64,000 bases of DNA from Xanthomonas campestris pv. badrii (GTDB lineage: Bacteria > Pseudomonadota > Gammaproteobacteria > Xanthomonadales > Xanthomonadaceae): NCBI RefSeq assembly GCF_012848175.1, contig NZ_CP051651.1, positions 4,041,501 through 4,105,500 on the forward strand. The letters run 5' to 3'. Within the stretch, counting starts at the first letter, position 1. Each line of letters starts with the position of its first letter. Shown here one piece after another: positions 1-12,249 of the stretch. Both the position numbers and the translations under genes were made by a program. The notes under the pieces were generated by a model. It was not told the DNA's origin. It made no database searches and saw nothing but the letters and a program-made list of their open reading frames with translations.

Positions 1-525
<525 letters not shown>

Positions 526-567
526 TTAGACAGCGCATCAGTTTACGCCCGCCATCCCATGCGGGAC

Positions 568-592
568 GCGCTGCGACGCAGTGTCGCAGCGC
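568..592 (-). terminator. Perfect 10-bp stem-loop after the small membrane protein gene
   Basis: Arms at 568-577 and 583-592 are exact reverse complements around a 5-nt loop. The hairpin begins 8 bases past the stop codon of the leftward gene at 600-848 and lies upstream of hemB. It has no clear U tract, so it may be a transcription terminator or only an RNA-stabilising stem. Confidence 0.55.
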
Positions 593-599
593 TGCAACG

Positions 600-848
600 T
601 CAGATCACCCCGCCACCCAGGCTCAGCCGGATCACCCCGACCACGATCACCAGGCCATTGAGCAGCAGGCCGGTCTTGGCCCGGCCGCGGTTACCGGCCG
701 AGGTGAACAACAGCGCGACCGCGGCAATCAGCGCACCGACGGCCGCGAACGGAATCAGGAACCAATTGCCCCACCCCAGCAGCGGGATGAAGGCCAGCAC
801 CATCCACAGCAACGCCACGATGCCCCACAACAGACTGATCAATCCCAC
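600..848 (-). CDS. Small hydrophobic membrane protein, function unknown
   Basis: 82 residues starting with GTG at 848, preceded by a GGGG-type ribosome-binding site. The protein has a hydrophobic segment at about residues 2-25, a second at about 30-50 and a third at about 60-77, with a short basic loop (GNRGRAK) between the last two. This fits a small three-helix inner-membrane protein. No family can be named. It precedes hemB in the same orientation, separated by a strong hairpin, so shared transcription is doubtful. It is supported by consistent hydrophobic design and the absence of a better frame. Confidence 0.7.
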   Translation of the reverse strand: MGLISLLWGIVALLWMVLAFIPLLGWGNWFLIPFAAVGALIAAVALLFTSAGNRGRAKTGLLLNGLVIVVGVIRLSLGGGVI

Positions 849-1048
849 GTGCCACCCCGCCTCGACGAAAGCACGAGCTTAGCGGCGCGACCGTCCTCAC
901 GCCGTGGGCGGGTGGTCATCATGACCAATGGCGGCTTGGCGGCAGCCTCACACCGGCATGGCTAGGGTGCGTCAAAGTCCGGCGCGATTCAGTCCAGGCG
1001 CCGGATCATCGCCAGCACTACCCGGCTTTCATTACCCAAGGGGGCCAC

Positions 1049-1522
1049 ATGCACATGCAGTCACTGATCAGGAACGCCGCCATCGCTGTGGCCACCGCCG
1101 CCTTGCTGGCCGGCTGCGCCAGCAGCTCCAAGGTGATGCTGGGCCAGGCCCGCGCACCAATCGATCCGGCCCAGGTGCAGGTGTACTCGCACGCACCGGT
1201 CGGTTCGGTGGAGATCGCCCAGCTCGAATCCACCAGCGCCGCCGGCTTCGGCACCCAGGGCCAGACAGATGCGGCTGTGCAACGGCTCAAGCGCGAAGCG
1301 GCCAAGCTGGGTGCCAATGGCGTGGTGATCGTCGGCGTCGGCTCGGAGCGCTCCGGCGGCGGCCTCTCGGTCGGCGGTGGCAGCTACGGCGGCCGCGTCG
1401 GCGGCGGCCTGGGCATCGGCATCCCGACCACGCAAAAACGCGCAGCCGGCATGGCGATCTGGGTGCCCGCGGGTGCAGAGGTTCCTCAACCCATACAGCC
1501 ATCATCGCCTCAGGTACGTTGA
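1049..1522 (+). CDS. Small glycine-rich lipoprotein
   Basis: 157 residues. The N-terminus has a signal peptide ending in the lipobox LLAGC, so the mature protein should be acylated at Cys24 (counting from the first ATG). The middle (VGSVEIAQLES...QRLKREAAKLGANGVVIVGV) resembles the fold shared by RcsF- and YbjQ-like envelope proteins. That resemblance is to the pattern only and proves no function. A glycine/serine-rich stretch follows at about residues 107-130. The ATG at 1049 lies 4-5 bases after AAGGGGG, which favours it over the ATG at 1055. Confidence 0.75.
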   Translation: MHMQSLIRNAAIAVATAALLAGCASSSKVMLGQARAPIDPAQVQVYSHAPVGSVEIAQLESTSAAGFGTQGQTDAAVQRLKREAAKLGANGVVIVGVGSERSGGGLSVGGGSYGGRVGGGLGIGIPTTQKRAAGMAIWVPAGAEVPQPIQPSSPQVR

Positions 1523-1753
1523 GCAAGCCTGGGGAGAAATGGATACCTTAGTTGCCCCACGTCTCACCGAGGGTTGCAGCCATCGCGTGTTGGATGCCTT
1601 GCCAAGGCTCTTTGGTAAGCTTGGTGGCCGGATAGTATCCTTTGCTTATGTTGCCTGACTGACTTGATCGGGTTTCCGCTCGAACGTGCAGATCCTTCAT
1701 GACGAGGATCGGACCGAGCACACGGTGTCACTTCGCTAACAGAGGGAATCGTT

Positions 1754-2107
1754 ATGAAACGCTGGATATGGATATTGGTTGGCGCTGTTGGTTTGCAAAA
1801 CACCGCTTCAGCCTCGACACCGCACCAGAAACTGGTTTGTCGTATGGACGATCCTTTTCTATTCTGCACGAAGGGGTGCGACACGCCTGACTACAACTGG
1901 AAGCCTTTGGACCCGATTTCTGGTACCTGGACACCCGTTGCGCCCTACTGTCCATTCCCCACACCGACATCAACAAACTACTGTGAAGGCTGGACAATGA
2001 CAGCAATCACTGCACTCCAGCAGTACCAGAGCATTTGTCCAGGTGCCTTGAAGCAGGGGCAGTGGAAAGGAACAAAACAGCCTGAAATGGTGCCATTCAA
2101 GCACTGA
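1754..2107 (+). CDS. Small secreted cysteine-containing protein, unknown function
   Basis: 117 residues with a clear Sec signal peptide (MKRWIWILVGAVGLQNTASA) and a mature part holding six or more cysteines, suggesting disulfide bonds in the periplasm or outside the cell. The ribosome-binding site is GAGGGAA upstream of the ATG. Base composition from about 1.5 to 2.2 kb is visibly more AT-rich than the neighbourhood and an IS5 element sits directly downstream, both suggestive of horizontal acquisition. I recognise no family. It could be a small secreted factor or an orphan. Confidence 0.6.
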   Translation: MKRWIWILVGAVGLQNTASASTPHQKLVCRMDDPFLFCTKGCDTPDYNWKPLDPISGTWTPVAPYCPFPTPTSTNYCEGWTMTAITALQQYQSICPGALKQGQWKGTKQPEMVPFKH

Positions 2108-2120
2108 GCCAGCTGCGCAT

Positions 2121-2146
2121 GCCACACGTGTTTCTGCACGTGTGGC
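2121..2146 (+). terminator. Perfect 10-bp hairpin after the secreted cysteine-rich gene
   Basis: GCCACACGTG at 2121-2130 pairs exactly with CACGTGTGGC at 2137-2146 around a 6-nt loop. It lies 13 bases past the stop of the gene at 1754-2107. T-rich sequence appears only about 10 bases later, so termination is likely but not certain. Confidence 0.6.
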
Positions 2147-2177
2147 TAACCCTGCGTTTTGGGTTGTGTCACCCTAG

Positions 2178-3338
2178 GGAAACTCTGATCAACACCACCA
2201 GCAGACATGAAAAGCCGTCCAGGGCCGCGTGTTTTGCGTTCAAACCCTCGATTTTTGCCGTTTTCGGCGCATTTGCTGCCGGTTTCCCAAACTACGGGCG
2301 CACGTCGACCACGGCAGGTAATAAATGCTTACGCTTCAGCCACAGATTCGACAGCGCAAACAGCGTCAGCACCTGCGCGGTGTTCTTCGCCAAACCGCGA
2401 TAGCGCACCTTGACGTAGCCGAACTGGCGTTTGATCACCCGAAACGGATGCTCCACCTTCGCCCGCAGGCTGGCCTTGGTGTACTCCCTACGCTTGGCTC
2501 GCTTCAATTCACGTTTGTTCTTGATCTGCTTCAGCTTCGAGCGCTTCTCCGCGATCAGGTAGCGCAGCTTGCGCTTGCCCTTCATCTCATCGCGCTTCTC
2601 AAGCCCGGTGTAGCCGCTGTCCCCGCACACCGTGGCTTCCTTGCCGTGCAGCAGCTTGTGCGCTTGCGTGATATCGGCCACGTTGGCCGCCGTGCATTCG
2701 ACGTGGTGCACCGCCCGGAGTCGTCGTCCACCCCGATGTGCGCCTCCATCCCGAAGTAATACTGGTTGCCCTTCTTGGTCTGATGCATCTCCGGATCGCG
2801 CTCGCCCTGCTTGTTCTTGGTCGAGCTGGGCGCAGCGATGATCGTGGCGTCTACGATCGTCCCGCCGCGCAAGCTCTGCCCCTTGCGCCACAGATGCGCG
2901 TTCACCCGATCGAACAGCTTGCGCGCCAGATCGTGCTGCTCCAACAAATGGCGGAAGTTGAGAATCGTCGTCTCGTCCGGCACCTCGTCCAGCTCGCCGA
3001 TCTTGGCGAAACGGCGCATCGACACCGTGTCGTACAGGGCTTCTTCCGCTGATGGATCGCTCAGCGCATACCACTGCTGCAAAAAGTGGATGCGCAGCAT
3101 CGTTTCCAACCGATACGGCTGGCGCCCCGGCTGCCCGGACTTCGGGTAGTGCGGCTCGATCAGCGCCAGCAAGGCCTTCCACGGCACCACTTGATCCATC
3201 TCGGCCAAGAACACCTCGCGCCGTGTGCGCTTGCGCTTGCCGTTGTACTCCGCGTCGCCGAAGGTCAGTTGCATCGAAATCGTCTACTCGGGTCCTTGAT
3301 CGATTGTCGCAGATCAGGATGGATTGTTCAGAGTTTCC
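2178..3338 (-). mobile_element. IS5-family insertion sequence, 1161 bp
   Basis: The ends are near-perfect inverted repeats: GGGAAACTCTGATCAA at 2178-2193 and its reverse complement, with one mismatch, at 3323-3338. Both ends are flanked by CTAG (2174-2177 and 3339-3342). This fits the four-base YTAR target duplication of the IS5 group. The element carries one transposase gene on the minus strand, interrupted by a frameshift. It inserted between a small secreted-protein gene and the 3' end of the DUF885 gene without breaking either. The intact ends and duplication suggest a fairly recent insertion. Confidence 0.93.
2292..3274 (-). pseudogene. IS5-family DDE transposase, frameshifted
   Basis: The N-terminal part (from ATG at 3274) matches the IS5 layout: a DUF772-type domain ([29 protein letters not shown]), then the first catalytic Asp in [10 protein letters not shown]. 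The frame is then lost near 2711-2717. The other frame continues with [15 protein letters not shown], the second Asp in VCGDSGYTG and the Glu in VEHPFRVIKR. Restoring one G in the GGGCGGTG context would rejoin both into a protein of about 326 residues. IS5 elements do not usually depend on programmed frameshifting, so this is most simply an inactivating deletion. Confidence 0.88.
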
Positions 3339-3359
3339 CTAGCGCCTACTCGTCACTTT

Positions 3360-5150
3360 TCAGTTACTGTCTTGCTGCGCCGGGATGAACTGCGTCTCCA
3401 CTGCCTTGGCCAGTTGGTCCGGCGGCAACAGGCCCTGGTCGAGCAGGAAGTTGTTGAAGGCCAGGCGATCGAACTTCTTGCCGAGCGCCAGTTCGGTGCG
3501 CATGCGCAGTTCGAGGATGCGGGTGTAACCGTAGAAATAGCTGCCGGCCTGGCCGGGGGCGCGGACGGTGTAGCGGTCCAGCTCCTGGCGGGTCATGGCG
3601 GACGATAGGCCGACATCGTCTTCCAGCACCTGGCGCGCGCGTTCGCGGTCGATCAGGCCCAGGTTGAGCATCGGGTCGAGCATGGCGCGTGCAGCGCGCA
3701 ACAGGCGGAACTGCAGGGCGATCAGCTGACCGTCCAGCGGTTCGTACGGCACCATTTCCGCTTCGGCATACAGCGCCCAGCCTTCGACGTTGACCGAGTT
3801 GAAGGCGAACATGCTGCGCGCCAGCGAGACGCCGCGTTCGACCATGGCGGTGAACTGCAGCTCGTGACCGGGACGGCCTTCGTGGGCGCTGAGCGTCCAG
3901 GCGGCCGAGCCGAAGTTGAAGTCGTCGTACTGCTCCTTCTTGCCCTCCTCTGCGCTCGGGTTGCCCAGCGGCAACACGAACTGGCCCTGCTGGCCGGTGT
4001 TACCGATCAGCGGCGCGGGCAGGAAATGCGGCGCCGGTTGCGCGGCGCTTTCGGCGGCGCTGCCCAGACGCATCTGCATCGGGCGGTTGGGCACATCGAC
4101 GATGCGCTGCTTGCGGATGATCGGGTCGATCTGATCGATCACACCGCGGTAGTGGGTTTCCAGCTGGTCGTCGGCGATGGTGTTGCCCTTGAGCGCGCGG
4201 ATCACCTGCACGTAATCCTCGCCTTGCACGCCCTTGGCCTTGGCCACCAGCGGGGCCAGCTGACGCATGGCCGAGCGGGTCTCCATGAATTCCAGTTGCG
4301 CGCGCTGGATCAGCTGCTGCGGGGCGATATCGATGCCCACCTGCTTGAGTTGGTACGCGTACAGCGGTTCCGGCAGGCGGGTGTCCTTGCGCGCCTTGGG
4401 CAGCACGGTGGTGCGGGTCCAGCTGGCGTAGTCCTTGAGCTGGGTGGACATGGCCCTGAGCGCCTCGTCGGCGCCGGCGATCTTGTACTTGGCGAACAGC
4501 TCGCCGATGCCGGCAACGTAGGTGTCCACATTGGCCAGTGCCTGTTCCACCTCGCGCTGGGTGGGCTGCAGCAGCGCGGCGTTGCTCAGCTTTTCCTCGT
4601 AGCGCTGGCGTGCCAGCGTGGTGGTGGGCGTGCTGCCCGGCACCAGGCCGACATAACGCTTGAGGCGATCCAGCGCCTTTGCCCGGCGCTCGGGCACGGT
4701 CTGGTCGGACAGCAGGCCATTGAGGCCGCTGAAGACCGCCTCCGGGGCGTCGCTCCAGGGCAGCAGGTAGCGCTCGTTGAGCTCGCTGCCTTCGATGTTC
4801 TGCTCGGCGGCGCCGATCATGATCTGCAGGTCCTGGCGCACGTTGGCATCGCGCTCGGTGGCCAGCTTGGCCTGCAACGCGGCACGCGCCTTGCGCATGG
4901 CATCGCGATAGCGCGCGGCGTTGTCAGGGCCCAGGTCCACGACCTGATCGTCATAGCCGGGCACGCCGAAGAAGCTGGCGTATTCGGGCTGGAACGGTGC
5001 CTGCGCAGTGAGCAGGATCTGCGCATAGCCGTTGCTGGTCTGTACCCAGGCAGGCGCAGCCGGTGCGCTGGCGGTGCTGGTGCTGGTCTTTGCCTGCAGC
5101 GGCAGACAGGTGCCGAGCGCCAGGGCGACGGCAATCACGAGAGGCTTCAT
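3360..5150 (-). CDS. DUF885 family secreted protein, putative metallopeptidase
   Basis: 596 residues from ATG 5150, chosen because it opens a signal peptide (MKPLVIAVALALGTCLPLQA). Longer upstream reading lacks this. The family signature HEGRPGHELQ is at about residues 423-432, followed by a conserved Glu in NVEGWALYAEAEM, reminiscent of the zinc-binding architecture of M2/M3-like peptidases. The family is therefore often proposed to be a metal-dependent peptidase; the substrate is unknown. It is probably exported to the periplasm. It follows a secreted S9 peptidase gene in the same direction, suggesting a peptide-degrading neighbourhood, though a hairpin separates them. Confidence 0.9.
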   Translation of the reverse strand: MKPLVIAVALALGTCLPLQAKTSTSTASAPAAPAWVQTSNGYAQILLTAQAPFQPEYASFFGVPGYDDQVVDLGPDNAARYRDAMRKARAALQAKLATERDANVRQDLQIMIGAAEQNIEGSELNERYLLPWSDAPEAVFSGLNGLLSDQTVPERRAKALDRLKRYVGLVPGSTPTTTLARQRYEEKLSNAALLQPTQREVEQALANVDTYVAGIGELFAKYKIAGADEALRAMSTQLKDYASWTRTTVLPKARKDTRLPEPLYAYQLKQVGIDIAPQQLIQRAQLEFMETRSAMRQLAPLVAKAKGVQGEDYVQVIRALKGNTIADDQLETHYRGVIDQIDPIIRKQRIVDVPNRPMQMRLGSAAESAAQPAPHFLPAPLIGNTGQQGQFVLPLGNPSAEEGKKEQYDDFNFGSAAWTLSAHEGRPGHELQFTAMVERGVSLARSMFAFNSVNVEGWALYAEAEMVPYEPLDGQLIALQFRLLRAARAMLDPMLNLGLIDRERARQVLEDDVGLSSAMTRQELDRYTVRAPGQAGSYFYGYTRILELRMRTELALGKKFDRLAFNNFLLDQGLLPPDQLAKAVETQFIPAQQDSN

Positions 5151-5283
5151 CGGGAAGATTCCAACAGGACGATGCGCGACCGTACGCGGAGCGCGTGGCG
5201 CCGGCAACCTGCCGAAGGTCATCGTCGGTCCAGGCGCGCACGATCGACCCACCGCCGGATGCGGTGTGCTGCGGGTGATCGAA

Positions 5284-5310
5284 GCGTCCGCGCAATGGAC
5301 ACGCGGACGC
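5284..5310 (-). terminator. 9-bp hairpin after the S9 peptidase gene
   Basis: GCGTCCGCG (5284-5292) and CGCGGACGC (5302-5310) are exact inverted repeats around a 9-nt loop. They lie 34 bases downstream of the S9 peptidase stop and before the DUF885 gene. No U tract is seen; partial termination or mRNA stabilisation is plausible. Confidence 0.5.
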
Positions 5311-5343
5311 TCGATTCAGCGGGAAAGCCGCAAGGCCATGCCT

Positions 5344-8047
<2,704 letters not shown>

Positions 8048-8737
8048 TTAGCGCTTGCCGAACAGGTGCTTGCGCTCTTCGTCGCTGAGTGGCTTGCCTG
8101 CGTTGGGGTTGACCTGCTCTTTGAGCGCGTACGCGCGTTGGGTGGCCGGGCGCGCGGCGATGGCGTCGTGCCAGCGCTTGAGGTGCGGGAAGGCGGCGTA
8201 GTCGGGGCGCAGGTCGCCGTACACCTCGATCCACGGGTAGCTCGCCATGTCGGCAATGCCGTAATCGTTGCCGGCCAGGAACGCATGCTCGGCCAGACGC
8301 TTGTCGAGCACGCCATGCAGGCGGCGAACCTCGGCGTTGTAGCGGTCGATTGCGTAAGGAAGCTTTTCGGGCGCGTAGACGTTGAAGTGGCCCATCTGGC
8401 CGGTCATCGGGCCCAGCCCGCCCATCTGCCAGAACAACCATTCCAGTGCAGCGATGCGGCCGCGGGCATCGCGCGGCAGGAAGCGGCCGGTCTTCTCGGC
8501 CAGATACAGCAGGATCGCACCCGACTCGAACACGCTCTGCGGCGCGCCGCCATCGGCCGGGGCATGGTCGACGATGGCCGGCATCTTGTTGTTGGGCGAA
8601 AGTTGCAGGAACGCCGGGGCGAACTGCTCGCCCTTGCCGATGTCGACCGGCTTGAGGCTGTAGTCCAGCCCGGCTTCTTCCAGGAACAAGGTGACTTTGT
8701 GGCCATTGGGGGTAGGCCAGTAATACAGGTCGATCAT
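8048..8737 (-). CDS. yfcG: Glutathione S-transferase, YfcG/Ure2p-like
   Basis: 229 residues from ATG 8737. The N-terminal thioredoxin-fold part carries YYWPTPNGHKVTLFLEE and SPNNKMPAIVD with the glutathione-binding ESGAILLYLAEKTG motif. The helical C-terminal domain has WLFWQMGGLGPMTGQMGHF, which closely matches E. coli YfcG and YghU. Those enzymes have glutathione-dependent disulfide-bond reductase activity in the cytoplasm. The last about 20 residues (NPNAGKPLSDEERKHLFGKR) form a polar tail. The gene stands alone between two long intergenic regions and runs divergently from the TonB receptor gene cluster. Confidence 0.93.
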   Translation of the reverse strand: MIDLYYWPTPNGHKVTLFLEEAGLDYSLKPVDIGKGEQFAPAFLQLSPNNKMPAIVDHAPADGGAPQSVFESGAILLYLAEKTGRFLPRDARGRIAALEWLFWQMGGLGPMTGQMGHFNVYAPEKLPYAIDRYNAEVRRLHGVLDKRLAEHAFLAGNDYGIADMASYPWIEVYGDLRPDYAAFPHLKRWHDAIAARPATQRAYALKEQVNPNAGKPLSDEERKHLFGKR

Positions 8738-9188
8738 GCGTGCTCCGGTACGTAGGGGTGATGCGCGGCTGAGCCGACACGGGCGCCAATAGCGTGCATC
8801 GCCATGCGTCAACGCGCTGCAAGCTGGCTTGCGGCCAAGCCGAGCCTGCGCCTGGCCCTGTCGGTCGGGGTGATTCCTTCGGAACGGGATTGGGCAGTGG
8901 AGATTGGAGATTTGCGTAAGCACAAGCGCGGCAAGCCTGCCGATCCCGAATGACCAATCCCGACTCCCCGCCCTGCCATCGACGCCCGATGGTACGACCA
9001 AGCCATTGCCTGCGCCTGCACTGGACGAAGCCGGCGCTGGAACGATGTGTGACGCCATTGGCTCGCGGCCGATGCTGCACTGCAAATTGACTTTGTTAAG
9101 CCGGCGCTAACAAATGCGCGATTGCGCCACTGACCTTTGCCTGTCCCATCCGGGGCCGGCTTTTTCTTCACTTGGGGATGGAATCATC
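8738..9188. other. Divergent intergenic region, 451 bp, with inverted GGGATT repeats and receptor promoter
   Basis: The region separates the leftward glutathione transferase from the rightward TonB receptor. At 8886-8893 GGGATTGG is matched by CCAATCCC at 8954-8961, and other GGGATT-like hexamers surround them; the same kind of repeat fills 38721-38892. The receptor promoter and operator candidate is at 9087-9115. I see no further gene here. Confidence 0.6.
9087..9115 (+). promoter_or_regulatory. Promoter with overlapping palindromic operator upstream of the TonB receptor
   Basis: TTGACT at 9087-9092 and ACAAAT at 9110-9115 are 17 bp apart and form a plausible sigma70-type promoter with a weak -10. 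Between and across them lies TTTGTTA (9092-9098) and its exact complement TAACAAA (9108-9114), with GC-rich spacing. LacI/GalR-type operators in xanthomonads and relatives have this look (TGTTA...TAACA with a CG-rich centre). Binding by a repressor is inferred; no regulator gene lies beside it. Confidence 0.5.
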
Positions 9189-12100
9189 GTGAGAGAGCTA
9201 CGCACCCTGCCGCGCACGCGGCGCTTGACGTCTGCCCTGCTGTTCGCCCTGTCGACTCCGCTGGCCGCGCAGACCGCGCCAGCGCCGCAGTCGGCCTCTA
9301 CCGTCCCCGGCTCCAGCCAGGCCGACCCTGCCACCCTCGATACCGTCCAGGTCAGCGGTATCCGCGGCAGCCTCACCTCGTCGATGAACGTCAAGCGCGA
9401 TGCACAGGGCATCGTCGACGGCATCGTGGCCGAGGACATCGGCAAGTTCCCCGATACCAACCTGGCCGAATCGTTGCAGCGCATCAGCGGCGTGTCGATC
9501 GACCGCTCGCTGGGCGAAGGCTCGCGCGTGACCGTGCGCGGCGTCGGCCCGGACTTCAACCTGGTGCTGTTGAACGGCCGCCAGATGCCCGGCGCCAGCA
9601 TCGAGGAATCCAATGCCTCCAACTCGCGCGCGTTCGACTTCGCCAACCTGGCGTCCGAGTCGATCTCCGGCATCGAGGTGTTCAAGACCAGCCGCGCCAG
9701 CACGCCTACCGGCGGTATCGGTGCCACCATCAATATCAAGACGGCCCGCCCGCTGGACAATCCGGGCATGCATGCCAATGTGGGTCTGAAGGGCGTGCAC
9801 GATGCGTCCAACGAGAACCTGCCCGGCCGCCTGCAGGGCGATTCGCTGACGCCGGAAATCTCCGGCATCTTCAGCACCACCTCGGACGATGGCCGCTTTG
9901 GCGTGTCGCTGAGCGGCAGCTACCAGGAACGCGACTTCGGCTACAGCCAGGTCGGCGTGCCCAACGGCTGGCGCTCGTTCCGTGGCGATTCCACCGCCTA
10001 CGGCACCATTCCGCAGCCGGGCACGGCGGGCTCGGAGAACATCGTCAACCGTCCCGGCCCCAACGATATCTACTCGGTGCCGCAGAACCTCAACTACCGC
10101 GTGGTCGGCGTCGAACGCCAGCGCACCAACGGCCAGCTGGTGCTGCAGTACAAGCCGCTGGACAACATCACCACCACGCTGGATTACACCTACTCGGAAA
10201 ACAAGATCCAGCAGCAGCGCAACGAGATGTCGGTGTGGTTCAACTACGGCCCGTCTGCCAGCGCCTGGACCAATGGGCCGGTGGCCGGCCCGATCACCTA
10301 TTCGGAAATCGTCGATCCGGCCACCAGCGACCTGGCCACCGCCGGCTCCAAGGCGGCCACGCGCAACCAGAACAAGTCGCTGGGCTTCAACGTGGATTGG
10401 GCGGTGAACGATCAGTTCAAGCTCAACTTCGACATCCACCGCTCCACCGCCGAAGCCGGCGCGGACAGCCCGTATGGGTCGAGCAACTCGCTGGGCGTGT
10501 CCGGGTTCTATCGCGGCACCTCGGTGGTGGATTTCAGCAAGGATTTCCCGGTGCTGCAGCAGCAGCTGGGCTTCGGGCTGACCGGGCTGGATCCCTCGCG
10601 CACGCTGGTCACCGGCTCGGCCTTCCGCAACAGCTACATGAAGTCGGAGATCGACCAGGCGCAGGTCAACGGCGACTTCACCTTCGAAAACTATTCGCAG
10701 TTGAAGTTCGGTATCGGCAGCACCGAGGTCAAGAACCGCTCGGCGTTCTCCAACGTGCAGCGCGATACCTGGGGCGGCAACGGCACCGCGGCCGATTATC
10801 CGGATGACCTGTGGATTCCGAGCTCGTTCGCGCAGTATTTCGATGCGATCGATGGCAGCGGCAATCCGGCGCAGTTCGACCAGCTGTTCCTGTTCGACTT
10901 CGAGCGTGCACGTCAGGCCGCCGCGCAGGCTGCCGGCGATGACGCGCTGTACCGCATCGCGCCGGTGTTCACCACCGACCGCCGCGTGACCGAAAAATCC
11001 AAGAACGCCTACCTGCAGTGGAACAACAGCTGGGACGATCTGCGCGTGCCGATCAGCCTGGCCGCGGGCGTGCGTTACGAAGAAACCAAGGTGGATGCGC
11101 AGGCGCTGGTGCCGGTGGCGGTGGGCATCGACTGGGTCGCCAACAACGAGTTGCCGATCCGCCTGGCCGACTCGGCGTTCTCCGGCGCCAGCGGCAAGTA
11201 CGAATACTGGCTGCCCAGCCTGGACCTGAGCTTCAAGCTCACCGAAGACCTGGTGCTGCGCGGCAGCTACGGCGAAACCATCGGCCGTCCCGGCTGGGGC
11301 GATATCCAGGGCGGGCAGACGCTCAACCAGATCGCGCGCGTGGAAGGCGGCACCGGCCAGGAAGGCAACCCCGGCCTGAAGCCGCTGCTCTCGCACAACA
11401 TCGATGTCTCGCTGGAGTGGTACTACAGCGATGCCAGCTACGCCTCGGTGGGCTTCTTCCGCAAGAACATCGACAACTACATCGGCGTGACCACGCGCAA
11501 CGACACCTCGCTGGGCCTGAACACACCGATTGGCGGTGCGTACTGGAACGAGGCGCTGGGCAACGGCTGCGCCTCGGCCGACCTGACCTGTATTCGCAAC
11601 TACATCTTCCGCAACCGCGCCGGCGCGCCGGGGGTGGTGCGGGGTGCGGACGACGCCAACGGCAACGCCACCGGCGTGATCAGCGGGCAGCCGGGCGACC
11701 CGGTGGCCAACTTCGCCATCACCGCGCCGGCCAACCAGCGCTCGGCCTCGCTGGACGGTTGGGAATTCAATCTGCAGCACATGTTCGGCACCAGCGGCTT
11801 CGGCGTGTCGGCCAACTACACCAAGGTCGACTCCGGGCTGACCTACGACAACGCCGTGATCGGCGAGCAGTTCGCGCTGGAAGGCCTGAGCGACTCGGCC
11901 AACGTTGTCGGCTTCTACGACAAGGACAAGTGGCAGGTGCGTGCGGCCTACAACTGGCGCGACGAGTTCCTGGCCGCGCGCTTCGACGGCAGTGGCCAGC
12001 CCAACCCGGTCTATACAGAGGCCTATGGCCAGCTGGACCTGAGCATCGGCTACCAGTGGAACGAGAACCTGTCGCTGAGTCTGGAGGCGATCAACCTCAC

Positions 12101-12203
12101 CGACGAAGTGCAGCGCCAGCACGGCCGGCATCCGAACCAGATCGTGTATGCCACCCAGACCGGCCCGCGCTACATGCTGGGCCTGCGCTACAAGTTCTGG
12201 TGA
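9189..12203 (+). CDS. TonB-dependent outer-membrane receptor (Xanthomonas/Caulobacter subfamily)
   Basis: 1004 residues if GTG 9189 is the start. This codon opens a signal peptide (RELRTLPRTRRLTSALLFALS...AQ) and is preceded by GGGGATGG. An ATG 75 bases upstream gives an implausible leader. The plug domain has GIVDGIVAEDIGKFPDTNLAESLQRISGVSI and VRGVGPDFNLVLLNGRQ, typical of the large oligosaccharide- or unknown-substrate receptors of these genera. The barrel ends in an aromatic residue (LRYKFW). It would import a substrate through the outer membrane using TonB energy. SapC, cupin-like and halogenase genes follow in the same direction, a recurring neighbourhood for this receptor type. Confidence 0.92.
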   Translation: MRELRTLPRTRRLTSALLFALSTPLAAQTAPAPQSASTVPGSSQADPATLDTVQVSGIRGSLTSSMNVKRDAQGIVDGIVAEDIGKFPDTNLAESLQRISGVSIDRSLGEGSRVTVRGVGPDFNLVLLNGRQMPGASIEESNASNSRAFDFANLASESISGIEVFKTSRASTPTGGIGATINIKTARPLDNPGMHANVGLKGVHDASNENLPGRLQGDSLTPEISGIFSTTSDDGRFGVSLSGSYQERDFGYSQVGVPNGWRSFRGDSTAYGTIPQPGTAGSENIVNRPGPNDIYSVPQNLNYRVVGVERQRTNGQLVLQYKPLDNITTTLDYTYSENKIQQQRNEMSVWFNYGPSASAWTNGPVAGPITYSEIVDPATSDLATAGSKAATRNQNKSLGFNVDWAVNDQFKLNFDIHRSTAEAGADSPYGSSNSLGVSGFYRGTSVVDFSKDFPVLQQQLGFGLTGLDPSRTLVTGSAFRNSYMKSEIDQAQVNGDFTFENYSQLKFGIGSTEVKNRSAFSNVQRDTWGGNGTAADYPDDLWIPSSFAQYFDAIDGSGNPAQFDQLFLFDFERARQAAAQAAGDDALYRIAPVFTTDRRVTEKSKNAYLQWNNSWDDLRVPISLAAGVRYEETKVDAQALVPVAVGIDWVANNELPIRLADSAFSGASGKYEYWLPSLDLSFKLTEDLVLRGSYGETIGRPGWGDIQGGQTLNQIARVEGGTGQEGNPGLKPLLSHNIDVSLEWYYSDASYASVGFFRKNIDNYIGVTTRNDTSLGLNTPIGGAYWNEALGNGCASADLTCIRNYIFRNRAGAPGVVRGADDANGNATGVISGQPGDPVANFAITAPANQRSASLDGWEFNLQHMFGTSGFGVSANYTKVDSGLTYDNAVIGEQFALEGLSDSANVVGFYDKDKWQVRAAYNWRDEFLAARFDGSGQPNPVYTEAYGQLDLSIGYQWNENLSLSLEAINLTDEVQRQHGRHPNQIVYATQTGPRYMLGLRYKFW

Positions 12204-12220
12204 TCTGAGGCCTGTACCAG

Positions 12221-12249
12221 GCGTCCCGGCGGCAGCGCTGCCGGGACGC
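12221..12249 (+). terminator. Strong intercistronic stem-loop after the TonB receptor
   Basis: GCGTCCCGGC (12221-12230) pairs exactly with GCCGGGACGC (12240-12249); the loop itself contains a GGCAGC/GCTGCC palindrome. It begins 17 bases after the receptor stop and about 110 bases before the SapC gene. Partial termination or 3'-end protection would give more receptor than downstream enzymes. Confidence 0.6.
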
